Assembly: GCA_015075305.1 (NCBI GenBank)
Contig: JABTUS010000001.1
Location: forward strand, 981,971 to 1,045,970
Direction of reading: 5' to 3'
From: Opitutaceae bacterium
Lineage (GTDB): Bacteria; Verrucomicrobiota; Verrucomicrobiia; Opitutales; Opitutaceae
DNA: 64,000 nucleotides
Of this stretch, positions 26,782 through 34,597 are shown one piece after another. Below the pieces are notes generated by a model. That model ran no database searches. It was not told the origin of the DNA and saw nothing but the letters and a program-made list of their open reading frames with translations. Every line of letters starts with the position of its first letter. Within the stretch, counting starts at the first letter, position 1. The position numbers and the translations under genes are program-made.

Positions 26782-27231
26782 TCAGGCCAGGCGAAGACGT
26801 TCTTGGTCCCCTCCTGCTTGAGACCAGTCCTCCAGTTTCAGACCACGCACCCGCGAAAACTCCCCCAGGTTTTGCGTCACCAACGTGGCCCCGATTGCCA
26901 GGGCATGCCCGGCCAGCAAGGCGTCATACGGCCCGATGGGCTGTGCATTCGATTTCAAGGTGGCCAATTGCACCCGCACCAGCGCAGCCTGTTGGGCCGC
27001 CAGCGAGTCGAACGAACAAGCGTCGGGAAAGATGCCCTTCAAGCGGGCGACACGCTCGCGGAACGCCGGAACGTCGGGCCGCTTGGACGCACCGTATTCA
27101 AGCTCATGGAGAACGATGACCGAAAGCCGGCAGCGCGGAAGATTTCGTTCAAGCCGGTCGCAAAGACTTGCATCCTCCGGCCTGTCGCGAAGGTAGCGCG
27201 AAAACGCGTTCGTATCGGGAAGATAGATCAC
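26782..27231 (-). CDS. vapC: VapC-family PIN-domain ribonuclease toxin
   Basis: A 149-residue PIN-domain toxin: IYLPDTNAFSRYL (Asp6), a central LHELEYGA glutamate, YDALLAGHALAIGATLVTQNLGEFSRVRGLKLEDW. These are the acidic residues for metal-dependent RNA cleavage in the VapC/MvpA (FitB-like) group. The start overlaps the upstream vapB by 4 bases. The C-terminal extension beyond LEDW is not typical and adjoins the truncated vapC, suggesting a recombination joint at about 26770-26790. Confidence 0.88.
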   Translation of the reverse strand: MIYLPDTNAFSRYLRDRPEDASLCDRLERNLPRCRLSVIVLHELEYGASKRPDVPAFRERVARLKGIFPDACSFDSLAAQQAALVRVQLATLKSNAQPIGPYDALLAGHALAIGATLVTQNLGEFSRVRGLKLEDWSQAGGDQERLRLA

Positions 27232-27437
27232 TTCGTGTGATCGGGAAAATCCGGGGCCGATCCACGCAGACTCCGCAGCGCTTTCAGCCGCCGGGCCTCG
27301 GCCCCGGGATCAATGGCGATGAACCCGGTCGCCGTCGGGGTGACCTCGTAGGATCTGCTGTTCACCTTGAGGGCACGCGGAAGTCGCAGTGCCTTCGAAT
27401 TGCCTGCGCGAAAAACCTTGGCCGTGATCGTGCTCAT
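27228..27437 (-). CDS. vapB: VapB/AbrB-type antitoxin
   Basis: A 69-residue antitoxin with a swapped-hairpin AbrB N-terminus: TAKVFRAGNSKALRLPRALKV, then YEVTPTATGFIAID, and a charged C-terminal tail expected to bind the toxin. Overlap of ATGA type with vapC. VapB proteins repress their own operon; the promoter should lie in 27438-27500. Confidence 0.85.
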   Translation of the reverse strand: MSTITAKVFRAGNSKALRLPRALKVNSRSYEVTPTATGFIAIDPGAEARRLKALRSLRGSAPDFPDHTK

Positions 27438-27527
27438 GTAATAACGCTGTATCTACCGGGATGCCTGTCAAGAACGCCCGTGCGCCCCATGCCCCGCGCA
27501 TCGCGTTTACTTCGGATTTCATCGGCT

Positions 27528-27746
27528 TCCGGCGAGGCGTTTTCCGACGCCACGACTCGCGCCGTCTTCGGCCGAAGCTACGCTGCGGAACCCGATGTCC
27601 TGATCGAACAGCTCCGTAAGGACGAGGCGATCGCCGAGGCGGACACACTGTTGCTCACAATCCCGAACCAACTGGGCGTGGCCTACAATGTGCACGTCAT
27701 GGAATCCATCCTCACCCACGTCGCCCCGCGACTCGGCTGGCGCTGA
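27528..27746 (+). pseudogene. C-terminal fragment of an LLM-class flavin-dependent oxidoreductase
   Basis: The plus-strand frame ending at 27746 reads FSDATTRAVFGRSYAAEPDVLIEQL, KDEAIAEADTLLLTIPNQLG, ILTHVAPRLGWR, the end of bacterial luciferase-like (LLM) oxidoreductases. Nothing of the preceding TIM barrel is present; upstream sequence belongs to the VapBC promoter side. It is therefore a remnant of about 65-70 residues, left at the border of the toxin-antitoxin island. Confidence 0.7.
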
Positions 27747-27763
27747 TCCCGCGGCCAACTGCA

Positions 27764-27829
27764 AGTGGCTCGGGCGTCCCGCCCGAGGTATTTTATTCAG
27801 ACGCCTGCGGGCGGGACGCCCGAGCCACT
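27764..27829. repeat. 22-bp perfect inverted repeat (REP/MITE-like hairpin)
   Basis: AGTGGCTCGGGCG... (27764-27785) and its exact complement ...CGCCCGAGCCACT (27808-27829) are 22-base arms around a 22-base AT-rich loop. One arm recurs at 23589-23609. Folded as RNA it would be very stable, so it may also end transcription on either strand, but no T-run follows. It marks the border between the oxidoreductase remnant and the manA promoter. Confidence 0.8.
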
Positions 27830-27870
27830 TCCCCAGTCTGGCGCTCGATGAGAAAATTCGGCCTTGCCTA

Positions 27871-27902
27871 TTGATAATTATAAAGCTGAAATTGGCATCC
27901 CT
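27871..27902. promoter_or_regulatory. TTGATAATTATAAA element upstream of manA
   Basis: TTGATAATTATAAA (27871-27884) followed by GCTGAAATTGGCATCCCT matches the block at 21748-21778 upstream of the symporter, with few substitutions and one one-base gap. The palindrome has one mismatch here. It ends 9 bases before the proposed start of manA. Confidence 0.5.
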
Positions 27903-27910
27903 CCCTCCCC

Positions 27911-28996
27911 TTGAAAGCACACCGCGGAAAACTCGTCCTGCTCCCCGCCAACCGCGTCTGGCGCACCTACCTCGGCGGGCGGACCCTCGACGCGCTGGGC
28001 GGGGCACCCGCACCGGCCGACGGGCACTTTCCAGAGGACTGGATCGCCTCGACCACACGCGCCATCAACGCCGGACGCGAGGGCGTCGACGAGGGGATTT
28101 CACGGGTCCTTGTCGGGGGCCGTACTCATCCTTTCGCCGACCTGCTGAAATCCGACCCGGAGTACTTCCTTGGCACGGCACATGTCGCGCGACACGGCGC
28201 CAACCTGCGGCTGCTGGTCAAGTTTCTCGATCCTTCCATCCGGCTTCATTTCCAGGTCCATCCCACCGCCGCTTTTGCCCGGCAGTTTCTGTCATCCCCC
28301 TCCGGCAAGACCGAAGCCTACCACGTTCTTGCCACGCGCCCGGAGATTGCCGAGCCCTACCTCTACCTGGGCTTCCAGCGTCCTCCCTCGCGCGACGCGA
28401 TGCAACGCATGATCGAGCGTCAGGACATCGCCGCCATCGAGGCCTGCTTCGAGAAAGTGCCCGTGAAGCCGGGCGACACCTTCGTCGTGCCTGGCGGTGT
28501 TCCCCACGCCTTGGGCGAGGGCATCTTTCTCGTCGAAATCCAGGAACCCAGCGACCTCGTGGTCCGTTTCGAGTTCGAGCGCGGTGGCCATGTGCTGCCG
28601 GAAAGCGCGCGTTTCATGAACCGCGGGCTGCCATTCTGTCTCGACATCTTCGACATGACGCCGCGTCCGCTAGAGTCCGTTCTCAAAAATCAGCGCTGTC
28701 TCCCGCGTCTCATCAGATCTTTCGGACCAGAGACATGGATGGACCAGTTGATCGGACCCGAGCACACGTCCTGCTTCTCCGTCGACAAACTCCACTTGTC
28801 CGAAGTCGTGAATCTGACGGACGATCGCCCTGCCATCCATATTGTCACGAGCGGAGCCTGCACGCTCGAATCCGGCGGCGACTCGCAATCCCTGCAAAGC
28901 CATGACAAGTTTTTTGCACCCGCAGGAATCGGACCGCTGAAAATCACGCCTCAAGGCCGGACCGAAATCCTCATCTGCCGTCCACCTGCCCCTTGA
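27911..28996 (+). CDS. manA: Class I mannose-6-phosphate isomerase (ManA)
   Basis: A 361-residue cupin-type zinc enzyme interconverting mannose 6-phosphate and fructose 6-phosphate. Recognisable parts are LPANRVWRTYLGG, HFPEDWIASTTRA, FQVHPTAAFARQF (metal ligands Gln/His), SGKTEAYHVL (Glu), and VPGGVPHALGEGIFLVEIQEPSDLVVRFEFE. The start appears to be TTG at 27911, preceded by a C/T-rich stretch; the nearest ATG would remove conserved residues. It heads the string manA, dehydrogenase, DUF2264, heparinase-like lyase with short gaps (19, 15 and 2 bases), which suggests one operon. Confidence 0.85.
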   Translation: MKAHRGKLVLLPANRVWRTYLGGRTLDALGGAPAPADGHFPEDWIASTTRAINAGREGVDEGISRVLVGGRTHPFADLLKSDPEYFLGTAHVARHGANLRLLVKFLDPSIRLHFQVHPTAAFARQFLSSPSGKTEAYHVLATRPEIAEPYLYLGFQRPPSRDAMQRMIERQDIAAIEACFEKVPVKPGDTFVVPGGVPHALGEGIFLVEIQEPSDLVVRFEFERGGHVLPESARFMNRGLPFCLDIFDMTPRPLESVLKNQRCLPRLIRSFGPETWMDQLIGPEHTSCFSVDKLHLSEVVNLTDDRPAIHIVTSGACTLESGGDSQSLQSHDKFFAPAGIGPLKITPQGRTEILICRPPAP

Positions 28997-29015
28997 CGCG
29001 ATCGCATCCCTCTCC

Positions 29016-30020
29016 ATGCCAAAACCCGTTTCTCTTCTCGCCACCCTGACACCCGTCGAACTCCGCGACTTTCTGCCGGAGCCGCTTCTGGGCGGCGTGC
29101 AGTCCGTCGCCACGCGATACGCGCTCCGCGATTCCCGGGATCTCGACGCCGCCGGACTCGAACGCCTCCTGCATGAATCCCAGCCGGAGATTCTGCTCGC
29201 CGCATGGAGGACCCCGTCGCTCCCCGAGCATCTGCCGCCAAGCCTTCGTTACGTCTGCTACCTGTGCGGCTCAGTGAAAAAACTCGTCACGCGCAGACAT
29301 CTTGAACGCGGTCTCCTGGTGACCAACTGGGGCGGCTCCATCAGCCCCGTTGTCGCGGAGTGGGCCCTGTTCCATGTCCTTTCCGGACTGCGCAAGGCCA
29401 CGGAATGGACGTTCGCCATGCACCAGGATGGGGGTTGGAAGGATGGCGACACCGAAACCCGCTCGCTCTTTGGACGCAGAATCGGTCTGCACGGTTTCGG
29501 CCCCGTGGCGCGCGAATTCGTCAAGCTGATCAAGCCGTTCAACCCCGTAATCTCCGTCTTTGCACCCGACCTCGATGCCGCCTCCGCACCAGCTTTCGGC
29601 GTGCGTCCCGCCGCCTCGCTCGAGGCGCTTTTCAGCGAGAACGACATCGTCGTGGAGGCGGCTCCGCTCATCCCCGCCACCGTCGGCATCGTCACCGAAT
29701 CACTCCTGCGCTCGCTCCGCCCCGGAAGCGTGTTCGTCAACGTCGGACGCGGCGCCGTCGTCGACGAAGCGGCCCTGCTGCGCGTCGCCCGCGAGGGAAG
29801 AATCCAGGTCTGCCTCGATGTCTTCACCGAGGAGCCGCTGCCGGTAGACTCGGGATTCCGCGGACTTCGCAACGTCACCCTCACGCCACACATCAGCGGG
29901 CCGACCACGGACCGGCGGCGCGATGCCGGGGCCTTCGCCCTGGCCAATCTCCGCGCCTATGCGTCCGGCGCACCGCTTTCAGCCGTCGTGACGGCCGAGG
30001 TTTTCGATGGTTCATCCTAA
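29016..30020 (+). CDS. D-isomer-specific 2-hydroxyacid dehydrogenase
   Basis: A 334-residue NAD(P)-dependent dehydrogenase. The Rossmann motif is GLHGFGPVAREFVK; VFVNVGRGAVVDEAALL holds the substrate-binding Arg, DVFTEEPLPVDS the Glu and TLTPHISG the catalytic His. The N-terminal substrate domain is diverged from phosphoglycerate dehydrogenase (no 'GTDN..' loop), so it probably acts on another 2-keto or sugar-derived acid. Position in the manA string suggests a role in carbohydrate degradation; the substrate is unknown. Confidence 0.88.
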   Translation: MPKPVSLLATLTPVELRDFLPEPLLGGVQSVATRYALRDSRDLDAAGLERLLHESQPEILLAAWRTPSLPEHLPPSLRYVCYLCGSVKKLVTRRHLERGLLVTNWGGSISPVVAEWALFHVLSGLRKATEWTFAMHQDGGWKDGDTETRSLFGRRIGLHGFGPVAREFVKLIKPFNPVISVFAPDLDAASAPAFGVRPAASLEALFSENDIVVEAAPLIPATVGIVTESLLRSLRPGSVFVNVGRGAVVDEAALLRVAREGRIQVCLDVFTEEPLPVDSGFRGLRNVTLTPHISGPTTDRRRDAGAFALANLRAYASGAPLSAVVTAEVFDGSS

Positions 30021-30035
30021 GCCAGGGAAATCTCC

Positions 30036-31934
30036 ATGCCTGCCACGGCATTCGCGACACCCACGCCCTACGCGCACTGGCTCGTTCGCACGCGCCAGAT
30101 GCTGGAACCGCTCGCAGCACTCATGAAGCCCGGCGCCGCGGATCTCGCGATTCACGGCCTGCCGAGCGATCACGACGCGCAGGCCGACCGGCTCGAAAGC
30201 TTCGCACGTCCGCTCGTCGTCGCGGCATTCTACCTGCAGAGCGACGCGGCCCACGATCCCACGCCTGACGCCGGCGCTTTCCGGACACGTGTGGCGCACT
30301 GGTTCCGCGAGGGCCTGGTCGCCGGCTCGCAGATCGGGGGCCCTCAATACTGGGGGCCGGACGCGAGTTATCATCAGCACCATGTCGAAATGGGACTGAT
30401 GGCGATTGCACTGCAGATCGCCCAGCGGCAGCTGTGGGATCCGCTTTCGCCCGACGAAAAGAAGCAGGTGCTCTCATGGTTCGCGACATGCCGTGGCAGC
30501 GGGATCGTGAACAACAACCACCTGTTCATGTCGGTGCACATCCTCGAGTTTCTCGCGCGGATGGGACACGCCCACCGTAGCGACCGCGCTGTGATTGTCG
30601 CGCACCTGAACCAGCTCGAAACCATGCACCGCGGCGGCGGCTGGTTCGAGGACGGCATCAACCAGGCCTTCGATCACTACAACGCATACGCGTTCCATTT
30701 TTACGGACTCTGGTGGGCGCGCCTGCATGGAAAGAGCGATCCCGATCGCGCGCGCCGCTGGCGCGACTGGGCACGGCTGTTCGTCGACGACTACCAGCAC
30801 TTCTTCGCCGCGAGCGGCGAGCACCCGGCCTTTGGCCGCTCGATCACCTACCGTTTCAACGCCATCAATGTCTTCGGACTCGCCGTCGCGGAGAACGCCA
30901 CTTCGCTTCCGCCAGGACTCCTTCGCCGGCTCTGCACGCGCAACCTCGATTTCTTCCTCAGCCGTCCCATCACGCAGGACCAGGGCTGCCTCGCCTTCGG
31001 CTTCACCGACCGCTTCGACGCGATCGTCGAGCCCTACTCCTGCGCGGCCTCGGTCTATTGGTGCGCCAAGGGTCTCAGTCCGCTGCTGCTGCCGCCGGCA
31101 CACCCGTTCTGGACGGCGGACGAGCAGCCGCTGCCGGCGGAAAAGGGCGACTTCGTGCGTCCCATCCCGTCCGCCGGGCTTCTCGTGCGCGGCGTCTCAG
31201 GTGAAGTGGAGATTCTCAACAGCGGCTCCATGGTCTCCAACACGCAGACGCGCTACGGTCCCTGGAAGTGGAGCAAGCTCGCCTACCGCACCGGCACGGG
31301 ATTCTGCTATGCGTTTCCGCCAAGCGAAACGTATTCCTTCGACGGCGCGCTCACCCAGCAGCTCGACAATGGAAAAATCTACGGGCGGCACTCGACCGTC
31401 ACGGTCGAGATGGACCGCGAGCACATCGGCTACAGCTACAATCTCGGCTTCAAGATCGGCCAGGTGAACACCTCCGTCGAAACCTTCGTGTGGTGGCACG
31501 CGGGATGGCTGCTGCATGTCCACCGCATCGAGGCGCGGCAGCCCGCGGTGTTCCGCCTCGGCGGATTCGCGCTGCCACTGACGCACGCGCACGTCGAGCG
31601 CTCGGATCCGGGTGAGGTGCTGACCGCGTGGTCGGAAGACCGTCGCGGAAGCGTGCTGCAATCCCTGCTCTCGCAAGCAACCTCGGAATGGGAGACGCGC
31701 CTCACCGAGGAAAAGGCGCGCACCCACGTGATGGCTCCCTATCACGCCACACCACTGCTCAGGGCATCGCGACGCCAGGGCGCGTTTGCGCTCGCCGCAC
31801 TTGCATGGTCCGGAAACGACGCCACTGCGGCTTCACCGTGGTCGGTGGCCGTGGGCTCCGCGGGACACTGGAAGCTGTCTCATTCAAAACTGGGGATCTG
31901 GGAAATCCGCCACTGGTCGCTCCCCGCACTTTGA
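30036..31934 (+). CDS. DUF2264 domain-containing protein
   Basis: A 632-residue cytoplasmic protein (no signal peptide). The N-terminal (alpha/alpha)-barrel-like region has YAHWLVRTRQMLEPLAALM, YWGPDASYHQHHVEMGLMAIALQI, CRGSGIVNNNHLFMSVHILEFL and GGGWFEDGINQAFDHYNAYAFHFYGLWW, the conserved core of DUF2264; a beta-rich part follows. Related enzymes are often found near polysaccharide-degrading genes, but I know of no defined reaction. It starts 15 bases after the dehydrogenase and is followed by the lyase-like gene after 2 bases, so it almost surely shares their pathway, perhaps processing imported oligosaccharides. Confidence 0.85.
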   Translation: MPATAFATPTPYAHWLVRTRQMLEPLAALMKPGAADLAIHGLPSDHDAQADRLESFARPLVVAAFYLQSDAAHDPTPDAGAFRTRVAHWFREGLVAGSQIGGPQYWGPDASYHQHHVEMGLMAIALQIAQRQLWDPLSPDEKKQVLSWFATCRGSGIVNNNHLFMSVHILEFLARMGHAHRSDRAVIVAHLNQLETMHRGGGWFEDGINQAFDHYNAYAFHFYGLWWARLHGKSDPDRARRWRDWARLFVDDYQHFFAASGEHPAFGRSITYRFNAINVFGLAVAENATSLPPGLLRRLCTRNLDFFLSRPITQDQGCLAFGFTDRFDAIVEPYSCAASVYWCAKGLSPLLLPPAHPFWTADEQPLPAEKGDFVRPIPSAGLLVRGVSGEVEILNSGSMVSNTQTRYGPWKWSKLAYRTGTGFCYAFPPSETYSFDGALTQQLDNGKIYGRHSTVTVEMDREHIGYSYNLGFKIGQVNTSVETFVWWHAGWLLHVHRIEARQPAVFRLGGFALPLTHAHVERSDPGEVLTAWSEDRRGSVLQSLLSQATSEWETRLTEEKARTHVMAPYHATPLLRASRRQGAFALAALAWSGNDATAASPWSVAVGSAGHWKLSHSKLGIWEIRHWSLPAL

Positions 31935-31936
31935 CA

Positions 31937-34108
31937 ATGAAAACCTCACCGACACCACGCCTGACCGCGCTCCTCTTTCTGGCGCTTGCGCCTGCGCTTG
32001 TTGCGGCTCCGCCCATTGGCAAATCCCCGCCCGCACCAGCCGCCAGCGATCCCGCGCTGCGCCATGTTCCAACACACGTGCCCCGCACCAATGTCCTGTA
32101 CGGGCGACAGGATGCCTTTCGCGCCTATGTCACGACGGGTGCCGGAGCGAAGGCATTCGCAAAGATCAAGGCAGATTTCGACAAGACCTACCTCGCGCTC
32201 CCTTTTCCAACGGAGCCCCTGACCTACGGCGATCCCAGCCCTCGCAAACGCGACAGCGACAAGGCTGACTTGTGGCGCAAGGACCAGGATGTCTGCGGCG
32301 TCGTCTCGGGTGTTGCCGAGGCCGCAGCCTGGCTCTGGATCGTAACGGGAGAAACCCGCTACCTGGACAAGGCGAAGGAATTCATCCTCGCGGTGTGCAG
32401 GTGGAGCCTCGATCCTTCGGGATGGCCGAAGGGCCCGTCGGTCGGCGCCACGGACATCACCTACAACGACGAGGCGCACTTCCGCCTCTGGAGAAAACTA
32501 CCTGGTGTGTATGACCAGATCCGCGATCAGTTCAGCCCGGCTGAGCGCGCCACCATCATCGAGCACTTCCGCCACCGCGGCACGCGTTCGGTCGAGTGGA
32601 TCGAGCGCGAAGGCAACATTTCCAGGACAATCCGCAACTCGCTCGCCGTCACCCCGTCAAGCCACCCCATCCGCTTCATGCCGATGACCGCGCTCGCGGG
32701 CCTCGCGCTCTGGGACGACATTCCCGAGGCGCGCAACTGGTGGGCCTACGCGTATTCATTCTATCGCGACCGCTTTCCTCCGTGGGGGGGCGACCAGGGT
32801 GGCTGGGCCGAGGGGCCCGCCTACTGGCGCGGAAACATCGAGCACGCAATCTTTCAGGACACGCTCCTCTCCATCGGCGATCCCTCCGCCTACCAGTCGC
32901 CCTTCTGGAAGAACCACGGCTACTTCCAGGTCTACAACGTCCAGCCCTACCTCGCCTCCGGTTTCGGTGACTTCTCGAACGCCGGGAAATTCAACCTCGA
33001 GCCGGCTGTCGCGGAGTATCTGCTGCACGTCGCACGCGTCACGCAGGACGGATACCTGCGCAGCTTCGCGGAGCTGTGCACCGACCAAAGGCCGTCTCCG
33101 GAGGAACGCGGACTCGAGGGCCTGGACCGCATCTATCCGACTTCCGCGGAATTCCTCGTGCGCAACTTCATCGCATCGTCGCTGCCCATGCCCGCGCCAA
33201 AACCGCTCTCGGATCTTCCCCGCGACCGATATTTCAGCGACATCGGCTGGGTGTCCATGCACAGCGCGCTCGGGCGTCCCGCCAGCGACATCCAGGTCAC
33301 CTTCGTCGCCTCCCCCTACGGCAGCTTCAGCCACAGCCACGCGCACCAGGATGCGTTTGTCCTGAACGCCTTCGGCGAGGGCCTCGCCATCGCCTCGGGC
33401 TACCGCGAATTCCACAACTCTCCGCACCACGACCAGTGGACCCGGCAGACCAGGTCGAAGAACTCCATCCTCATCGACGGCATCGGCCAGAAGCCGCAGG
33501 ACAAAAACGCAACCGGGCGGATCACGCGCTATGAGGCGACCGACCGCTATGTCCTCGCCAGCGGCGACGCCACCACCGCCTACGCCCTCGCACAGCCGAA
33601 GGGCCGCGTCCAGCGCGTCACTCGGGATCTCCTCTTTGTCGACAACCGCTACCTGGTCATTCGCGACGTGGTCTCCCTGGCGACACCGGGAAGAGTGAGC
33701 TGGCTGCTCCACGCCGAGCGTTCGCTCGACTGGGATGGCCGTCGACAAACCGCCCTCATTCGCGGCACGCAGGCGACCCTGACCGCGCAGCTCATCGCTC
33801 CCGATGGCGCGCCATGGACCGGCGCGGTCATCGACAAATTTTCCACGCCCGTGGATCCGAAATACTCGCACGGCAACGCCGCCGCGAGCTACTCGACTCC
33901 GCAGAAATGGTCGGAACAAAAGCATTTCTCCGCCGAATCTCCGACGGCCGCGAAGAGCCAGATTCTCTATTCGGTTCTCTGGCCTGAGCCAGGCTTGTCG
34001 CCGAAAGCGCTTCAGGCTTCGTGGAGGAATGACACACTGACCATCCGACGGCCCGACGGCCGCGTCGATGTCGTTCGAATCACCGACGACGCCGTCAGCG
34101 TTCGATAG
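31937..34108 (+). CDS. Secreted heparinase II/III-like polysaccharide lyase
   Basis: A 723-residue protein with a signal peptide (LTALLFLALAPALVAA). The alpha-helical toroid has conserved WWAYAYSFYRDRFPPWGGDQGGWAEGPAYW; the C-terminal beta-sandwich holds SPYGSFSHSHAHQDAFVLNAFGEGLAIASGYREF, SPHHDQWTRQTRSKNSILIDGIGQ, the heparinase II/III hallmark. Such enzymes cleave uronic-acid-containing polysaccharides (alginate, heparin-like or ulvan-like) by beta-elimination. The true start is the ATG at 31937, since upstream in-frame codons lie inside the DUF2264 gene. Which polymer is cut is unclear; ManA downstream of a mannuronate-type pathway would be unusual. Confidence 0.82.
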   Translation: MKTSPTPRLTALLFLALAPALVAAPPIGKSPPAPAASDPALRHVPTHVPRTNVLYGRQDAFRAYVTTGAGAKAFAKIKADFDKTYLALPFPTEPLTYGDPSPRKRDSDKADLWRKDQDVCGVVSGVAEAAAWLWIVTGETRYLDKAKEFILAVCRWSLDPSGWPKGPSVGATDITYNDEAHFRLWRKLPGVYDQIRDQFSPAERATIIEHFRHRGTRSVEWIEREGNISRTIRNSLAVTPSSHPIRFMPMTALAGLALWDDIPEARNWWAYAYSFYRDRFPPWGGDQGGWAEGPAYWRGNIEHAIFQDTLLSIGDPSAYQSPFWKNHGYFQVYNVQPYLASGFGDFSNAGKFNLEPAVAEYLLHVARVTQDGYLRSFAELCTDQRPSPEERGLEGLDRIYPTSAEFLVRNFIASSLPMPAPKPLSDLPRDRYFSDIGWVSMHSALGRPASDIQVTFVASPYGSFSHSHAHQDAFVLNAFGEGLAIASGYREFHNSPHHDQWTRQTRSKNSILIDGIGQKPQDKNATGRITRYEATDRYVLASGDATTAYALAQPKGRVQRVTRDLLFVDNRYLVIRDVVSLATPGRVSWLLHAERSLDWDGRRQTALIRGTQATLTAQLIAPDGAPWTGAVIDKFSTPVDPKYSHGNAAASYSTPQKWSEQKHFSAESPTAAKSQILYSVLWPEPGLSPKALQASWRNDTLTIRRPDGRVDVVRITDDAVSVR

Positions 34109-34152
34109 GGAAAGCGTCGCAGGGGCGCCCCCGCGGGCGCGCTCACCCTATC
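34104..34152. terminator. Candidate bidirectional terminator between convergent genes
   Basis: GATAGGG (34104-34110) pairs with CCCTATC (34146-34152), and inner AGCG/CGCT and GGCGCC/GGGCGC segments extend the stem. The stop codons of both convergent genes (TAG at 34106-34108 and, on the minus strand, 34150-34148) lie in the outer stem. There is no proper T-run, so its efficiency is unclear. Confidence 0.4.
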
Positions 34153-34534
34153 TCGCCTTCTGGATCAGCTCGATCTCGTAGCCTTCGGGCGCGTCGATGA
34201 ACGCGATCACCGAACCGCTGCTCGTGCGCGTCGGTCCGTCGCTGAGCGGATAGCCGCGCGCCTTCGCACCCGCCGCGAAAGCCTCAAGATTCTCGACCTC
34301 GAAGGCGAGGTGCATCAGGTCCGGCTGCACCTGGACGGCAGGCGCCCCGGCCGGCATCTGGCATATCTCGATTTCCTCATCGCTGTTGGGCACCGCAATG
34401 AAGGCGAGCTGCGCCCCGCGCGGTGATGTGTGCCGACGGGCCACCTTCAAGCCAAGCGCGTCCTGATAAAACTTCACGGTGCGTTCGAGATCGTTCACGC
34501 GCATGCGGGTGTGGAGAAATTTCGTGATGGCCAT
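34148..34534 (-). CDS. VOC-superfamily (glyoxalase I-like) protein
   Basis: A 128-residue vicinal-oxygen-chelate protein of glyoxalase I type: FLHTRMRVNDLERTVKFYQDALGLKV, RGAQLAFIAVP, EIEICQMP, LMHLAFEVENLEAFA, IAFIDAPEGYEIELIQ. The positions of the metal ligands in glyoxalase I (His in LHTRMRV, Glu in EIEICQ, His in MHLAFEV, Glu in YEIELI) are all present. It may therefore convert methylglyoxal-glutathione adducts or a related substrate. The start at 34534 (MAITKF) is chosen over a non-homologous 8-residue extension. Confidence 0.83.
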   Translation of the reverse strand: MAITKFLHTRMRVNDLERTVKFYQDALGLKVARRHTSPRGAQLAFIAVPNSDEEIEICQMPAGAPAVQVQPDLMHLAFEVENLEAFAAGAKARGYPLSDGPTRTSSGSVIAFIDAPEGYEIELIQKAR

Positions 34535-34597
34535 GCCGGCATTGAATTCATGCCGCATCCCGTCCGCAAGCCTTCGATCGTCCGCTCCACCTGCTCA

